DNA of 22,833 bases from UBA993 sp964436815 (GTDB lineage Bacteria; Bacillota; Dethiobacteria; DTU022). The translations under genes and the position numbers were made by a program. This document shows positions 13,376 to 20,444 of this stretch, piece by piece. Numbering within the stretch: the first letter of the stretch is position 1; every line of letters starts with the position of its first letter. The stretch lies in assembly GCA_964436815.1 (NCBI GenBank), contig CAYTER010000037.1:1-22833 (forward strand), in the 5' to 3' direction. The notes below the pieces were generated by a model. The model saw only the letters and a program-made list of their open reading frames with translations, was not told the origin of the DNA and searched no databases.

Positions 13376-15649
13376 ATGGCAGTAGAGACAAAAGAAAAAG
13401 ACTCGCCTGCAGCGCTAGCGAAAAGCTACCAGACAGACGAAGTGCGGGCTAAGGTATCCGGGCAGGCAGTTTACGGCATAGATTTAATCCTGCCGGGAAT
13501 GCTCTACGGAAAAATTTTGCGCAGCCCCCATCCCCATGCCCTGATTAAGAAAGTCGATACTGCAGGGGCTCAGGGAATCAGCGGTGTGCGGGCGGTGTTA
13601 AGCGGCTCGCAGTTCACGCAAAAGCCTTTTGGCATCGTGATTGAAGATGAGCTGCCCCTGGCAGGCGAGCGCGTTCGCTACATCGGCGATGAAGTGGCTG
13701 CAGTTGCCGCCGTTGATGAAAAAACCGCCAGCCTCGCCCTGGAAGCGATTAAGGTCGAATATGAAAAACTGCCGGCAGTTTTTAACCCGGAAGAAGCGCT
13801 TGGCGTTGGAGCTCCGCAGCTGCATGATCATTTCCCGGGCAATGTTGCCTGGCAGCGAAATCTTGAGCGCGGTGCTTGCGCCGCCGCTTTTGAAACTGCA
13901 GATCTGGTGGTTGAAAATACTTTTACCGTGCCCCAGATTCACGCTGCCTATTTGGAGCCGATAGCCTGCGTGGCAGTCTACGATCCATACGAAGGACTGA
14001 TTATCCACACTGCCGTTCAGGCACCGGATGTGGTGCGTAAATTAATAGGCACAGTTCTCGATCTGCCCTTATCCAGGGTCCGGATAATCGGGCCGGTGAT
14101 GGGTGGCGGCTTTGGCGGAAAGGTTTACGGAAATCTTAAGGTTTATATAATCGCCTCGCTTCTGGCTATGAAAACAGGCCGGCCGGTTAAAATCAAGCTG
14201 ACCAGGGAAGAAGAATTTATCGCCGGGCGCCCGATGATCGCCGCGCAGCTCAAACTAAAAATGGCGCTGAAAAACGATGGCACAATCCTGGCCCGTGAAG
14301 CTGACATTATTACTGATAACGGTGCATACAGCGCCCAGGCCCCCTGGGTTTCCAAAACACTTTCAGAGCGCAATGATTCCCTCTACCGTATTCCCAACAT
14401 TAAAACCAGGATCAGGTTGGTTTACACCAACAAGGTTCCGACCGGACAGTACAGGGCTTACGGCAACCAGGCGGCCAATTTTGCCACTGAATCCCTTTTG
14501 GACATGGCTGCCAGGGAATTAAAGATCGATCCGCTTGAACTGCGTCTTAAAAATTGTGTCAGGAGCGGAGATGTTACTGTCCATGGACTGCAGATCAAAA
14601 GCTGCGGATTAAGCGAATGTCTGCAGGCTGCCGCGGAAGAGATTGGCTGGAAGAGCAAAAAAGCCGGCCGGGGATATGGCCTGGCTGCGGCGATCCACTC
14701 CAACGGCAGTATTGTGTTTGATAAAACTTTACTCGGCGCTTCAGCTTTGGCCAGGCTGGAGCAGGATGGCCGCATTACAATCTTTACCGGCGAGCAGGAT
14801 TACGGCCAGGGAGCCCACGGCACTTTTACCCTGATCGCCGCCCGGGCGCTCGGGATTAGTCCGGATCTGATTAAAATGCACTCCCGTGACACCCTGGCTG
14901 ATCCTTTTTCCATTGGCGCTCTCGGTATGCGTCAGACCACGATCGGCGGCAAGGCTATTCAGCTGGCTGCCGAAAGTTTGCGCGAAAAAATTGTTCAGGC
15001 TGCCTCGGAACTGCTTGGCGAGCCGGTAATTATCGAAAACGGCAAAGTCAGAAGCGCTTCCGGGCAGCTAGTCGGCTTTCCGGAAGTAGCTTTCTACCAT
15101 CACCGCCGGACAAGCGGCTTGTCAATCACCGGGGAAGGACGCTATGTGCCGGCAGAAGGTCCTTATGACGAAACCGGTTACGGTAACATTGCTGTTACTT
15201 ATTCCTTTGCCGCGCACGCCGCCGAAGTTGAGATCGATCGGGAAACCGGAGCCTTAACGATCCACCGTATTGTCGCCGCCCACGACTCAGGTAAAATCAT
15301 TAACCACATTTCAGCGCTCGGCCAGGTTTATGGCGGCGTGACCCAGGGGTTGGGGATGGGTTGTTATGAAGGTTACCTTTTTGAAGATGGAAGAGTGGTT
15401 AATGATTCACTGGCCGATTACAAGATTCCAACAGCGCTTGATGTTCCGGAAATCGTCCCCCTGTTCATAGAAACTGATGATCCCGAAGGGCCTTTCGGGG
15501 CGAAAGGGTTAGGGGAAATTGTACAGATTCCGATCATCGGTGCCCTGGCCAATGCTGTGGCCGATGCTGCCGGAATTATGGTGACCGACCTGCCGATCAC
15601 TGCAGAAAAAATATTCCAGGCTCTTTCCGGTTGGGAGTGTGAGGCATGA
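13376..15649 (+). CDS. Molybdenum hydroxylase large subunit, xanthine dehydrogenase family
   Basis: A 757-residue molybdopterin-cytosine-dinucleotide-type catalytic subunit (CoxL/XdhA/HcrA family). The N-terminal hammerhead domain (about 25-130) carries KVSGQAVYGIDLILPGMLYGKI. GGGFGGK lies at 243-249, Arg360 in GQYRAYGNQ corresponds to the substrate-orienting Arg region, EQDYGQGAHG is a cofactor loop, and GAKGLGE places the base Glu714. The enzyme class inserts water-derived oxygen into a C-H bond of an aromatic or N-heterocyclic substrate (purines, nicotinate, pyridines, aldehydes) or, in the benzoyl-CoA branch, works in the reductive direction. The sequence after GGGFGGK (VYGN rather than the ETR common in xanthine oxidases) argues against assuming xanthine. 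It overlaps the FAD-subunit gene by 4 bp (ATGA). Confidence 0.93.
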   Translation: MAVETKEKDSPAALAKSYQTDEVRAKVSGQAVYGIDLILPGMLYGKILRSPHPHALIKKVDTAGAQGISGVRAVLSGSQFTQKPFGIVIEDELPLAGERVRYIGDEVAAVAAVDEKTASLALEAIKVEYEKLPAVFNPEEALGVGAPQLHDHFPGNVAWQRNLERGACAAAFETADLVVENTFTVPQIHAAYLEPIACVAVYDPYEGLIIHTAVQAPDVVRKLIGTVLDLPLSRVRIIGPVMGGGFGGKVYGNLKVYIIASLLAMKTGRPVKIKLTREEEFIAGRPMIAAQLKLKMALKNDGTILAREADIITDNGAYSAQAPWVSKTLSERNDSLYRIPNIKTRIRLVYTNKVPTGQYRAYGNQAANFATESLLDMAARELKIDPLELRLKNCVRSGDVTVHGLQIKSCGLSECLQAAAEEIGWKSKKAGRGYGLAAAIHSNGSIVFDKTLLGASALARLEQDGRITIFTGEQDYGQGAHGTFTLIAARALGISPDLIKMHSRDTLADPFSIGALGMRQTTIGGKAIQLAAESLREKIVQAASELLGEPVIIENGKVRSASGQLVGFPEVAFYHHRRTSGLSITGEGRYVPAEGPYDETGYGNIAVTYSFAAHAAEVEIDRETGALTIHRIVAAHDSGKIINHISALGQVYGGVTQGLGMGCYEGYLFEDGRVVNDSLADYKIPTALDVPEIVPLFIETDDPEGPFGAKGLGEIVQIPIIGALANAVADAAGIMVTDLPITAEKIFQALSGWECEA

Positions 15650-16521
15650 GTTACCTGACCGCTGACACACTGGAAATGGCGCTGGCTCTGCTGCGGGATG
15701 AAGATCAGCACACCCGGGTTATTGCCGGGGCAACAGATCTTTTTCTCCAGGAACTGCCAGAAAGGCTGATTGACATCAGCACCATCCCGGAACTGCTGTT
15801 GATTGAAGAGCATAATGGAGTAATTGAGATTGGAGCAGCCGTAACCCACAGCACTGCTGCGGAGTCAGGCTTAATAAATAAGCGCGCCAGGGCTCTGGCT
15901 GAAGCCTGCTCGCAGATAGGATCGCCCCAAATCCGTAATAGCGGTACTATCGGGGGTAACGTGGTTAACGGCGCCCCGGCAGCCGACGCGGCTGTCGCCC
16001 TGGTTGCCTTAGGAGCAGAAGCCTTGATTATCAGCTGTGAAAATCAGAGCCGCAGGGAACCGGTTGATCAGCTTTACAGCGATTATAACTGCTCGGCCAT
16101 TGACAGTGGTCAGGAAATTATCCAGAAGTTTATGATCAACACCGGACGGGAGGGCGAGGGAGAGGGTTCAGCTTTCTTGCGGTTTGCCGCCCGCCGGTCG
16201 CTATCTCTGCCGCTGGTCAACGCTGCGGCCTTTGTCAGGGTGTCGGCAGATCAGCTGCAGGAAGTTCGCCTGGTAGTGGCCCCGGTCAAGCCCGCTCCGA
16301 CCAGGCTGATTGAAACGGAAAAACTGCTGCTTGGCGCACCGCTTAACCATGAAACCTGGGAAAAGGCGGTACAAGCTGCTGCCGATGAAGTTGCCGTCCG
16401 CGGCAGTTTGCTGCGCTGCTCTGCCCGCTACCGCCGGCACCTGGTGGGAGTTTTAAGCGCCAGGGTTTTGCAGAAAGCAGTCGAGCGGGCGATTGGCGGA
16501 AAGGAAGTGCATCAGGGATGA
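15646..16521 (+). CDS. Molybdenum hydroxylase FAD-binding subunit
   Basis: A 291-residue CoxM/XdhB-type protein that passes electrons from the iron-sulfur subunit to NAD+ or another acceptor. VIAGATDLFLQ (about 25-35) is the usual AGGTDL flavin-binding motif with one Gly changed to Ala. QIGSPQIRNSGTIGGNVVNGAPAAD (about 90-114) is the second flavin motif. The C-terminal CO_deh_flav_C domain begins near FLRFAARRSLSLPLVNAA. Start and stop codons overlap both neighbours by 4 bp, so the three subunits are probably made in fixed ratio. Confidence 0.93.
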   Translation: MSYLTADTLEMALALLRDEDQHTRVIAGATDLFLQELPERLIDISTIPELLLIEEHNGVIEIGAAVTHSTAAESGLINKRARALAEACSQIGSPQIRNSGTIGGNVVNGAPAADAAVALVALGAEALIISCENQSRREPVDQLYSDYNCSAIDSGQEIIQKFMINTGREGEGEGSAFLRFAARRSLSLPLVNAAAFVRVSADQLQEVRLVVAPVKPAPTRLIETEKLLLGAPLNHETWEKAVQAAADEVAVRGSLLRCSARYRRHLVGVLSARVLQKAVERAIGGKEVHQG

Positions 16522-17006
16522 ACCGCGAGCTGATCAGTTTTACCTTAAACGGCGAGAAAGTTGAAGTATTCGCTGACCCTTATGCCAGCCTGCTTCAGAT
16601 ACTGCGCGATCAGCTTGGTCTTTACGGCACCAAGGAAGGCTGCGGGAAGGGTGAATGCGGAGCCTGCACGGTGCTGTTAGATGAACTGGCCGTTAATTCC
16701 TGCCTGATCCCGGTTGGCAAGGTCATGAACCGCTCAGTTTTAACCATTGAAGCGCTGACGGATGGCTCAAAATTTCACCCGCTCCAGGAGGCCTTTATCG
16801 AAAAAGGCGCGGTGCAGTGCGGTTTCTGCTCACCGGGCATGATCCTGTCGGCCTACGCCCTGTTAAAGCAAAATCCAGATCCGACTGGCCTTGAAATAAA
16901 AACGGCCATATCCGGGAATCTCTGCCGCTGCAGCGGTTACAAACAGATTGAAGAAGCAATCCTGGATGCAGCGGCAAGAATCAGAAGGGAAAGCAAATGC
17001 GGTTGA
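16518..17006 (+). CDS. Molybdenum hydroxylase [2Fe-2S] subunit
   Basis: A 162-residue CoxS/XdhC-type electron-transfer subunit. The N-terminal plant-ferredoxin-like cluster is held by Cys42, Cys47, Cys50 and Cys62 (GCGKGECGACTVLL...SC). The C-terminal helical domain holds the second cluster with Cys101 and Cys104 (QCGFCSPGM) and Cys136 and Cys138 (GNLCRCSGY). All eight cysteines are present. It completes an L-M-S gene order of catalytic, FAD, FeS. No XdhC/MocA-type maturation gene is next to it, so cofactor insertion is supplied from elsewhere. Confidence 0.95.
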   Translation: MNRELISFTLNGEKVEVFADPYASLLQILRDQLGLYGTKEGCGKGECGACTVLLDELAVNSCLIPVGKVMNRSVLTIEALTDGSKFHPLQEAFIEKGAVQCGFCSPGMILSAYALLKQNPDPTGLEIKTAISGNLCRCSGYKQIEEAILDAAARIRRESKCG

Positions 17007-17043
17007 GCCTGTAACAGTAACAAATAGCGGAGGGATAGACTAG

Positions 17044-18474
17044 TTGAACAACAGCAATTACTTTCAAAAAAGGCTTGGTTTGCTCAACCTTATTCCAGAA
17101 CAGATTGAACAGATTCATCTTGCCACCCTCGATGTTCTTGAAAATGTCGGCGTTAAAGTTTGTCATCCGGAAGCCCTGGAGCTGCTCAATGCTGCCGGTG
17201 CGCGGATCGATGGTGATCAGGCAAAAATCCCGGCCTGGCTCCTGCAGCAGGCTCTTACTACAGCGCCCTGTAAAATAGTGATCTATGATCGCAACGGCAA
17301 CCGGGCGATGAGCCTTGAAAAAGGAAAAACTTATTACGGAACAGGCTCCGATACCCCCTTCATCATTGACATCGATACGGGACAGCGCAGACGGTCGGTG
17401 AAGCAGGATACGATCAATGCCGCCCGTATCGCCGATGCCCTTGAAAATATCGATTTTATAATGTCGATGGCCAAGGCTTCCGATGTCCCCGACTTAAGGA
17501 CTGACCGGCATCACTTTGAAGCGATGACGCTCAACAGCACCAAGCCGATCATTTTTGATGCTCATGAAGGCGAAGGCCTGCTGGATATAATCGCCATGGC
17601 CTCACTGGTGCGCGGGGGCAAGGATACCCTGGTGCAGAAACCCTACATCATCCACTATGCCGAGCCCAACTCTCCGCTTACCCATTCCAGGACAGCGCTT
17701 GAAAAACTGCTTACCTGTGCCGGGGAGAGAATTCCCGTGGTTTATGCCCCGGCGGTGATGTGCGGTGCTACCGGGCCGGTTACCACAGCCGGAGCGCTGG
17801 TGGTTGCCAATGCGGAAATTTTATCCGGGCTGGTCATTCACCAGTTGAAGGCCAAAGGGGCCCCCTTTATTTATGGCGGCGGCACTCCGCCGCTAAACAT
17901 GGTTACAACTGTCTGTTCTTATGGCGATCCGCAGGGCATGGTCGGCGCCGCGGCGTTGGTTCAGCTGGCCCAGTCATACAACCTGCCGTCATTCAGCATT
18001 GCCGGCTGTACTGACGCCCAGCTTTTTGATCAGCAAGCTGCAATGGAGGCGGGCTTTAACCTGCTCATGTCCGCCCTGGCCGGCGGGAACCTGATCCACG
18101 ATCTTGGCTATATCGGTGTCGGTCTGACCTTAAGCCTGGAGTACCTGGTGCTCTGCAACGAGGGGGTGGCCGCCACAAAATTTATCACCCGCGGGGTTGA
18201 AGTTAATCATCATACCCTGGCTCTCGAAGTAATTGAAAAAGTCGGGCCCGGAGGCCATTATCTCACCGAGCAGCATACATTGGATCAATTCAAAAACGAA
18301 ATGTATTTTACCAGACTTTTTAACCGCAGCGCTTATGATAACTGGCTGGCCAGCGGCTCAAAAACTTTTGGCGAAAATGCCAATAATCTGCTCAAGGAGA
18401 TCTTGCAGTGGCACGAAGTGCCGCAGCTTGATCCGCAGCTGGAAGAAGAGATCAAGGCCATTGCAGAAGGGTAA
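17044..18474 (+). CDS. MttB-family corrinoid methyltransferase, paralogue 3 (non-pyrrolysine)
   Basis: A 476-residue MttB/COG5598 protein. It starts with TTG at 17044; an in-frame TAG stop sits directly before it and GGAGGG lies about 9 nt upstream, so no earlier start is possible. Landmarks: IHLATLDVLENVGVKV, YYGTGSDTPFIID, RRRSVKQDTINAA, NSPLTHSRTAL, YGGGTPPLNMVTTVCSYGDP, AGCTDAQLFDQQAAMEAG with Cys322, and GGNLIHDLGYIGVG. It is closer to paralogue 1 than to paralogue 2 in nearly every motif, so these two may share a substrate class. No pyrrolysine codon. It follows the iron-sulfur subunit by 37 bp and is probably co-transcribed with the Mo-hydroxylase. Confidence 0.93.
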   Translation: MNNSNYFQKRLGLLNLIPEQIEQIHLATLDVLENVGVKVCHPEALELLNAAGARIDGDQAKIPAWLLQQALTTAPCKIVIYDRNGNRAMSLEKGKTYYGTGSDTPFIIDIDTGQRRRSVKQDTINAARIADALENIDFIMSMAKASDVPDLRTDRHHFEAMTLNSTKPIIFDAHEGEGLLDIIAMASLVRGGKDTLVQKPYIIHYAEPNSPLTHSRTALEKLLTCAGERIPVVYAPAVMCGATGPVTTAGALVVANAEILSGLVIHQLKAKGAPFIYGGGTPPLNMVTTVCSYGDPQGMVGAAALVQLAQSYNLPSFSIAGCTDAQLFDQQAAMEAGFNLLMSALAGGNLIHDLGYIGVGLTLSLEYLVLCNEGVAATKFITRGVEVNHHTLALEVIEKVGPGGHYLTEQHTLDQFKNEMYFTRLFNRSAYDNWLASGSKTFGENANNLLKEILQWHEVPQLDPQLEEEIKAIAEG

Positions 18475-18491
18475 ATTCGTATTTCTGCAAT
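18460..18491 (+). repeat. Inverted repeat spanning the stop codon of mttB paralogue 3
   Basis: ATTGCAGAA (18460-18468) and TTCTGCAAT (18483-18491) are perfect 9-bp arms with a 14-nt loop that contains the TAA stop. No T-tract follows. It may be a partial terminator, an mRNA 3'-end stabiliser, or a protein site near the next promoter. Confidence 0.55.
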
Positions 18492-18520
18492 TAGCCTGAT
18501 CGGGCGCTGCTTGTTATAAT
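18491..18520 (+). promoter_or_regulatory. Possible promoter before the cyclodeaminase gene
   Basis: A consensus TATAAT (18515-18520) lies 23 nt before the ATG of the cyclodeaminase gene, with only a weak -35 (TTAGCC, 18491-18496, 18-nt spacing). If used, the transcript would have an unusually short leader of roughly 15-18 nt. Confidence 0.38.
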
Positions 18521-18543
18521 GGTTAGCGAAGGGAGCTGAAATA

Positions 18544-19170
18544 ATGTTAAAGGAACTGACTGTTGAAAATTTTGTCCGTGAAGTCGCCTCTTCTACCCCG
18601 GCGCCCGGCGGAGGCAGCGTGGCCGCCCTGGCCGGAGCCCAGGGTGCGGGGTTGCTCTCCATGTATTGTCATTTAAGCCAAAACCGCGAAAAACTCGGTG
18701 ATGTGGTCGACCGACTGCAGCAGGCCGGCGAGGAAGCCCGGTTTATCAAGTTGAAGCTGTTAGAAGCGATTGATGAGGATACCCTGGCCTTTAACCAGGT
18801 GATGGAAGCTTACCGGTTGCCTAAAATGAATGAAGCGGAGAAAGCAGCCCGTAAAGAGGCGATTCAGCAGGCTGCAGTTAACGCTGCTGAAGTACCGCTC
18901 AAAACGGCGCGCGGCGCATTAAAAATATTAGCGCTGATTGCTGAGGCAGCCGGTAAAGGCAACCCGGCAGCCGTTACCGACTTAGGGGTGGCCAACCTGC
19001 AGGCCTACGCTGGGATGATCGGCGCCTGCTATAATGTGCTGATTAATCTAGCGATGATTACTGCTGAAAAAAAGGTCAGTGAGCTGGAAAAAGAAACCGG
19101 CGCTATCCGTTCGGAAGGCGAGAGGCTCTTTGAAGCCAATAAAAGGCTGATCGAAGCCGGCATAAAATAA
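18544..19170 (+). CDS. fchA: Formimino-tetrahydrofolate cyclodeaminase (FchA/FTCD C-terminal type)
   Basis: A 208-residue stand-alone cyclodeaminase. It converts 5-formimino-THF to 5,10-methenyl-THF and ammonia. STPAPGGGSVAALAGA (17-32) is the family signature, and the Asp77/Asp79 region (AIDEDTLAFNQVMEAYRLPK) carries the conserved acidic residues. VTDLGVANLQAYAG follows as in the family. The protein is all-helical and of normal length. AGGGAG precedes the ATG at good spacing. Formimino-THF arises from histidine (formiminoglutamate) or from anaerobic purine breakdown (formiminoglycine); the window holds hutH for the first and a Mo-hydroxylase that could serve the second. No formiminotransferase domain is encoded here. 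Some clostridial homologues are annotated methenyl-THF cyclohydrolase, an alternative activity. Confidence 0.92.
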   Translation: MLKELTVENFVREVASSTPAPGGGSVAALAGAQGAGLLSMYCHLSQNREKLGDVVDRLQQAGEEARFIKLKLLEAIDEDTLAFNQVMEAYRLPKMNEAEKAARKEAIQQAAVNAAEVPLKTARGALKILALIAEAAGKGNPAAVTDLGVANLQAYAGMIGACYNVLINLAMITAEKKVSELEKETGAIRSEGERLFEANKRLIEAGIK

Positions 19171-19182
19171 CGATTACGGGGC

Positions 19183-19968
19183 ATGATGATGACTAAACAT
19201 TACGATCTGATCGATCAATCGGTGCTGCTGCGCTATCTTTTCTATCCGCGCCGCCAGCACAGCAAGCCGCGTGAAGGTTCCTTTGATCTAAGCATACCGG
19301 TGGATCAGGCAGTTGATATCGTTTGCCGTGCTTATCCGGTTGCCGGTGATAACCCCTGGATTCTCTATTTTCATGGCAACGGCGAAGTGGTCAGCGACTA
19401 TGACGGTATTGCCCCCCTCTACAAAAACCGGAACCTTAACTTGCTGGTGGCCGATTACCGCGGCTATGGGGCAAGCGGAGGCCGCCCTACTTTTAAAGAT
19501 CTGGTGAGCGATGCCCGAATAATATTTACCTACCTGCAAAACAGCTTTCCGGCCGAACTGAAACCGAAAAAATGGTATATTATGGGCCGCTCGCTTGGCA
19601 GTATCTCCGCCCTGGAGCTGGCAGCGGCTTACCCGGACCAGTTTGCCGGTTTGGTGATCGAAAGCGGCTTTATCAGTGTAGCCGGTCTGATCCATCACCT
19701 CGGGCTTCCCTCCCCGGGAGACTTAAGCAGTCTGGAAGTTTTTTACCGTAAACTGGCCGCGGAAATCAGCATTCCGGCCCTGGTCATTCACGGTGAGAGC
19801 GACCGCCTGGTGCCGCTTTCCCAGGGGCAGGAGCTTTACGATGCGCTCGGTTCGGCAGAGAAAAGGTTAGTCGTTATCCCAGGGGCAGATCATAATGATA
19901 TAATGTTTGTTGATTCCAATAAATATTTTTCTGCACTGGATGACTTTGTGAGGAGGCTTGGAAAATGA
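19183..19968 (+). CDS. Alpha/beta hydrolase
   Basis: A 261-residue cytoplasmic alpha/beta hydrolase of the COG1073 type, without a signal peptide. The catalytic triad can be placed: Ser137 in the GRSLGS nucleophile elbow, Asp207 in HGESDRLVP and His237 in GADHNDI; HGNGE (64-68) forms the oxyanion hole. Three ATG codons stand in tandem (19183, 19186, 19189) after a weak ACGGGG site, and the third has the best spacing. It follows fchA by 12 bp and overlaps the CBS gene by 4 bp. It probably hydrolyses a small ester, amide or thioester; substrate unknown. Confidence 0.88.
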   Translation: MMMTKHYDLIDQSVLLRYLFYPRRQHSKPREGSFDLSIPVDQAVDIVCRAYPVAGDNPWILYFHGNGEVVSDYDGIAPLYKNRNLNLLVADYRGYGASGGRPTFKDLVSDARIIFTYLQNSFPAELKPKKWYIMGRSLGSISALELAAAYPDQFAGLVIESGFISVAGLIHHLGLPSPGDLSSLEVFYRKLAAEISIPALVIHGESDRLVPLSQGQELYDALGSAEKRLVVIPGADHNDIMFVDSNKYFSALDDFVRRLGK

Positions 19969-20423
19969 AAGTAAAAGAGATCATGACCAGCGATGTAATA
20001 ACTGTATCAACCGGTGACTCGGTTGAAACATGCGCAAAATTAATGCAGGAGCATAATATCAGCGGCCTGCCGGTTCTTGATGAAGCGGGCAAGGTTGCCG
20101 GTATCGTAACTGAAGGCGATCTGATCAGGCGCGCTTCAAGGGTCAAGGCGCCCGGTTACCTCGAGATCCTTGGCGGATTAATTTATCTCGGCAGCCCCAA
20201 AAGGTTCGTTGAAGAACTGCAGCGGGCGATGTCGCTTGAAGCGGGGCAGTTGATGAGTAAAAATGTAATTTCAATCAGCCCTGAAGATACCGTTGAAACT
20301 GCGGCTACCCTGATGGTTGACAAGAAAATCAGCCGGCTGCCGGTAATTGATGAACAGCACAGGCTGGTCGGCATCGTGTCACGCCGCGATATCATGGGCT
20401 GTCTTTACGGAAACAATAAGTAA
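19965..20423 (+). CDS. Two-CBS-domain protein
   Basis: A 152-residue protein made of two CBS motifs (about 1-58 and 92-150), each opening with the usual MTSDVITVS or MSKNVISIS and closing with GIVTEGDLIRR or GIVSRRDIM. A helical insert lies between them. CBS pairs bind adenine nucleotides (AMP, ATP, SAM, NAD) and act as energy or cofactor sensors. It overlaps the hydrolase gene by ATGA, so the two are translated together. No effector domain is attached; the partner is unknown. Confidence 0.92.
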   Translation: MKVKEIMTSDVITVSTGDSVETCAKLMQEHNISGLPVLDEAGKVAGIVTEGDLIRRASRVKAPGYLEILGGLIYLGSPKRFVEELQRAMSLEAGQLMSKNVISISPEDTVETAATLMVDKKISRLPVIDEQHRLVGIVSRRDIMGCLYGNNK

Positions 20424-20444
20424 CAGGAGAGCGATCCTCAGATA

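Noticed and set aside
3271..18474. Pyrrolysine (in-frame UAG) in the mttB genes, as in methanogens
   Set aside because: All three frames are continuous and end in TAA; the only nearby TAG (17041-17043) stands immediately before the TTG start of paralogue 3, and no pylTSBCD gene is present.
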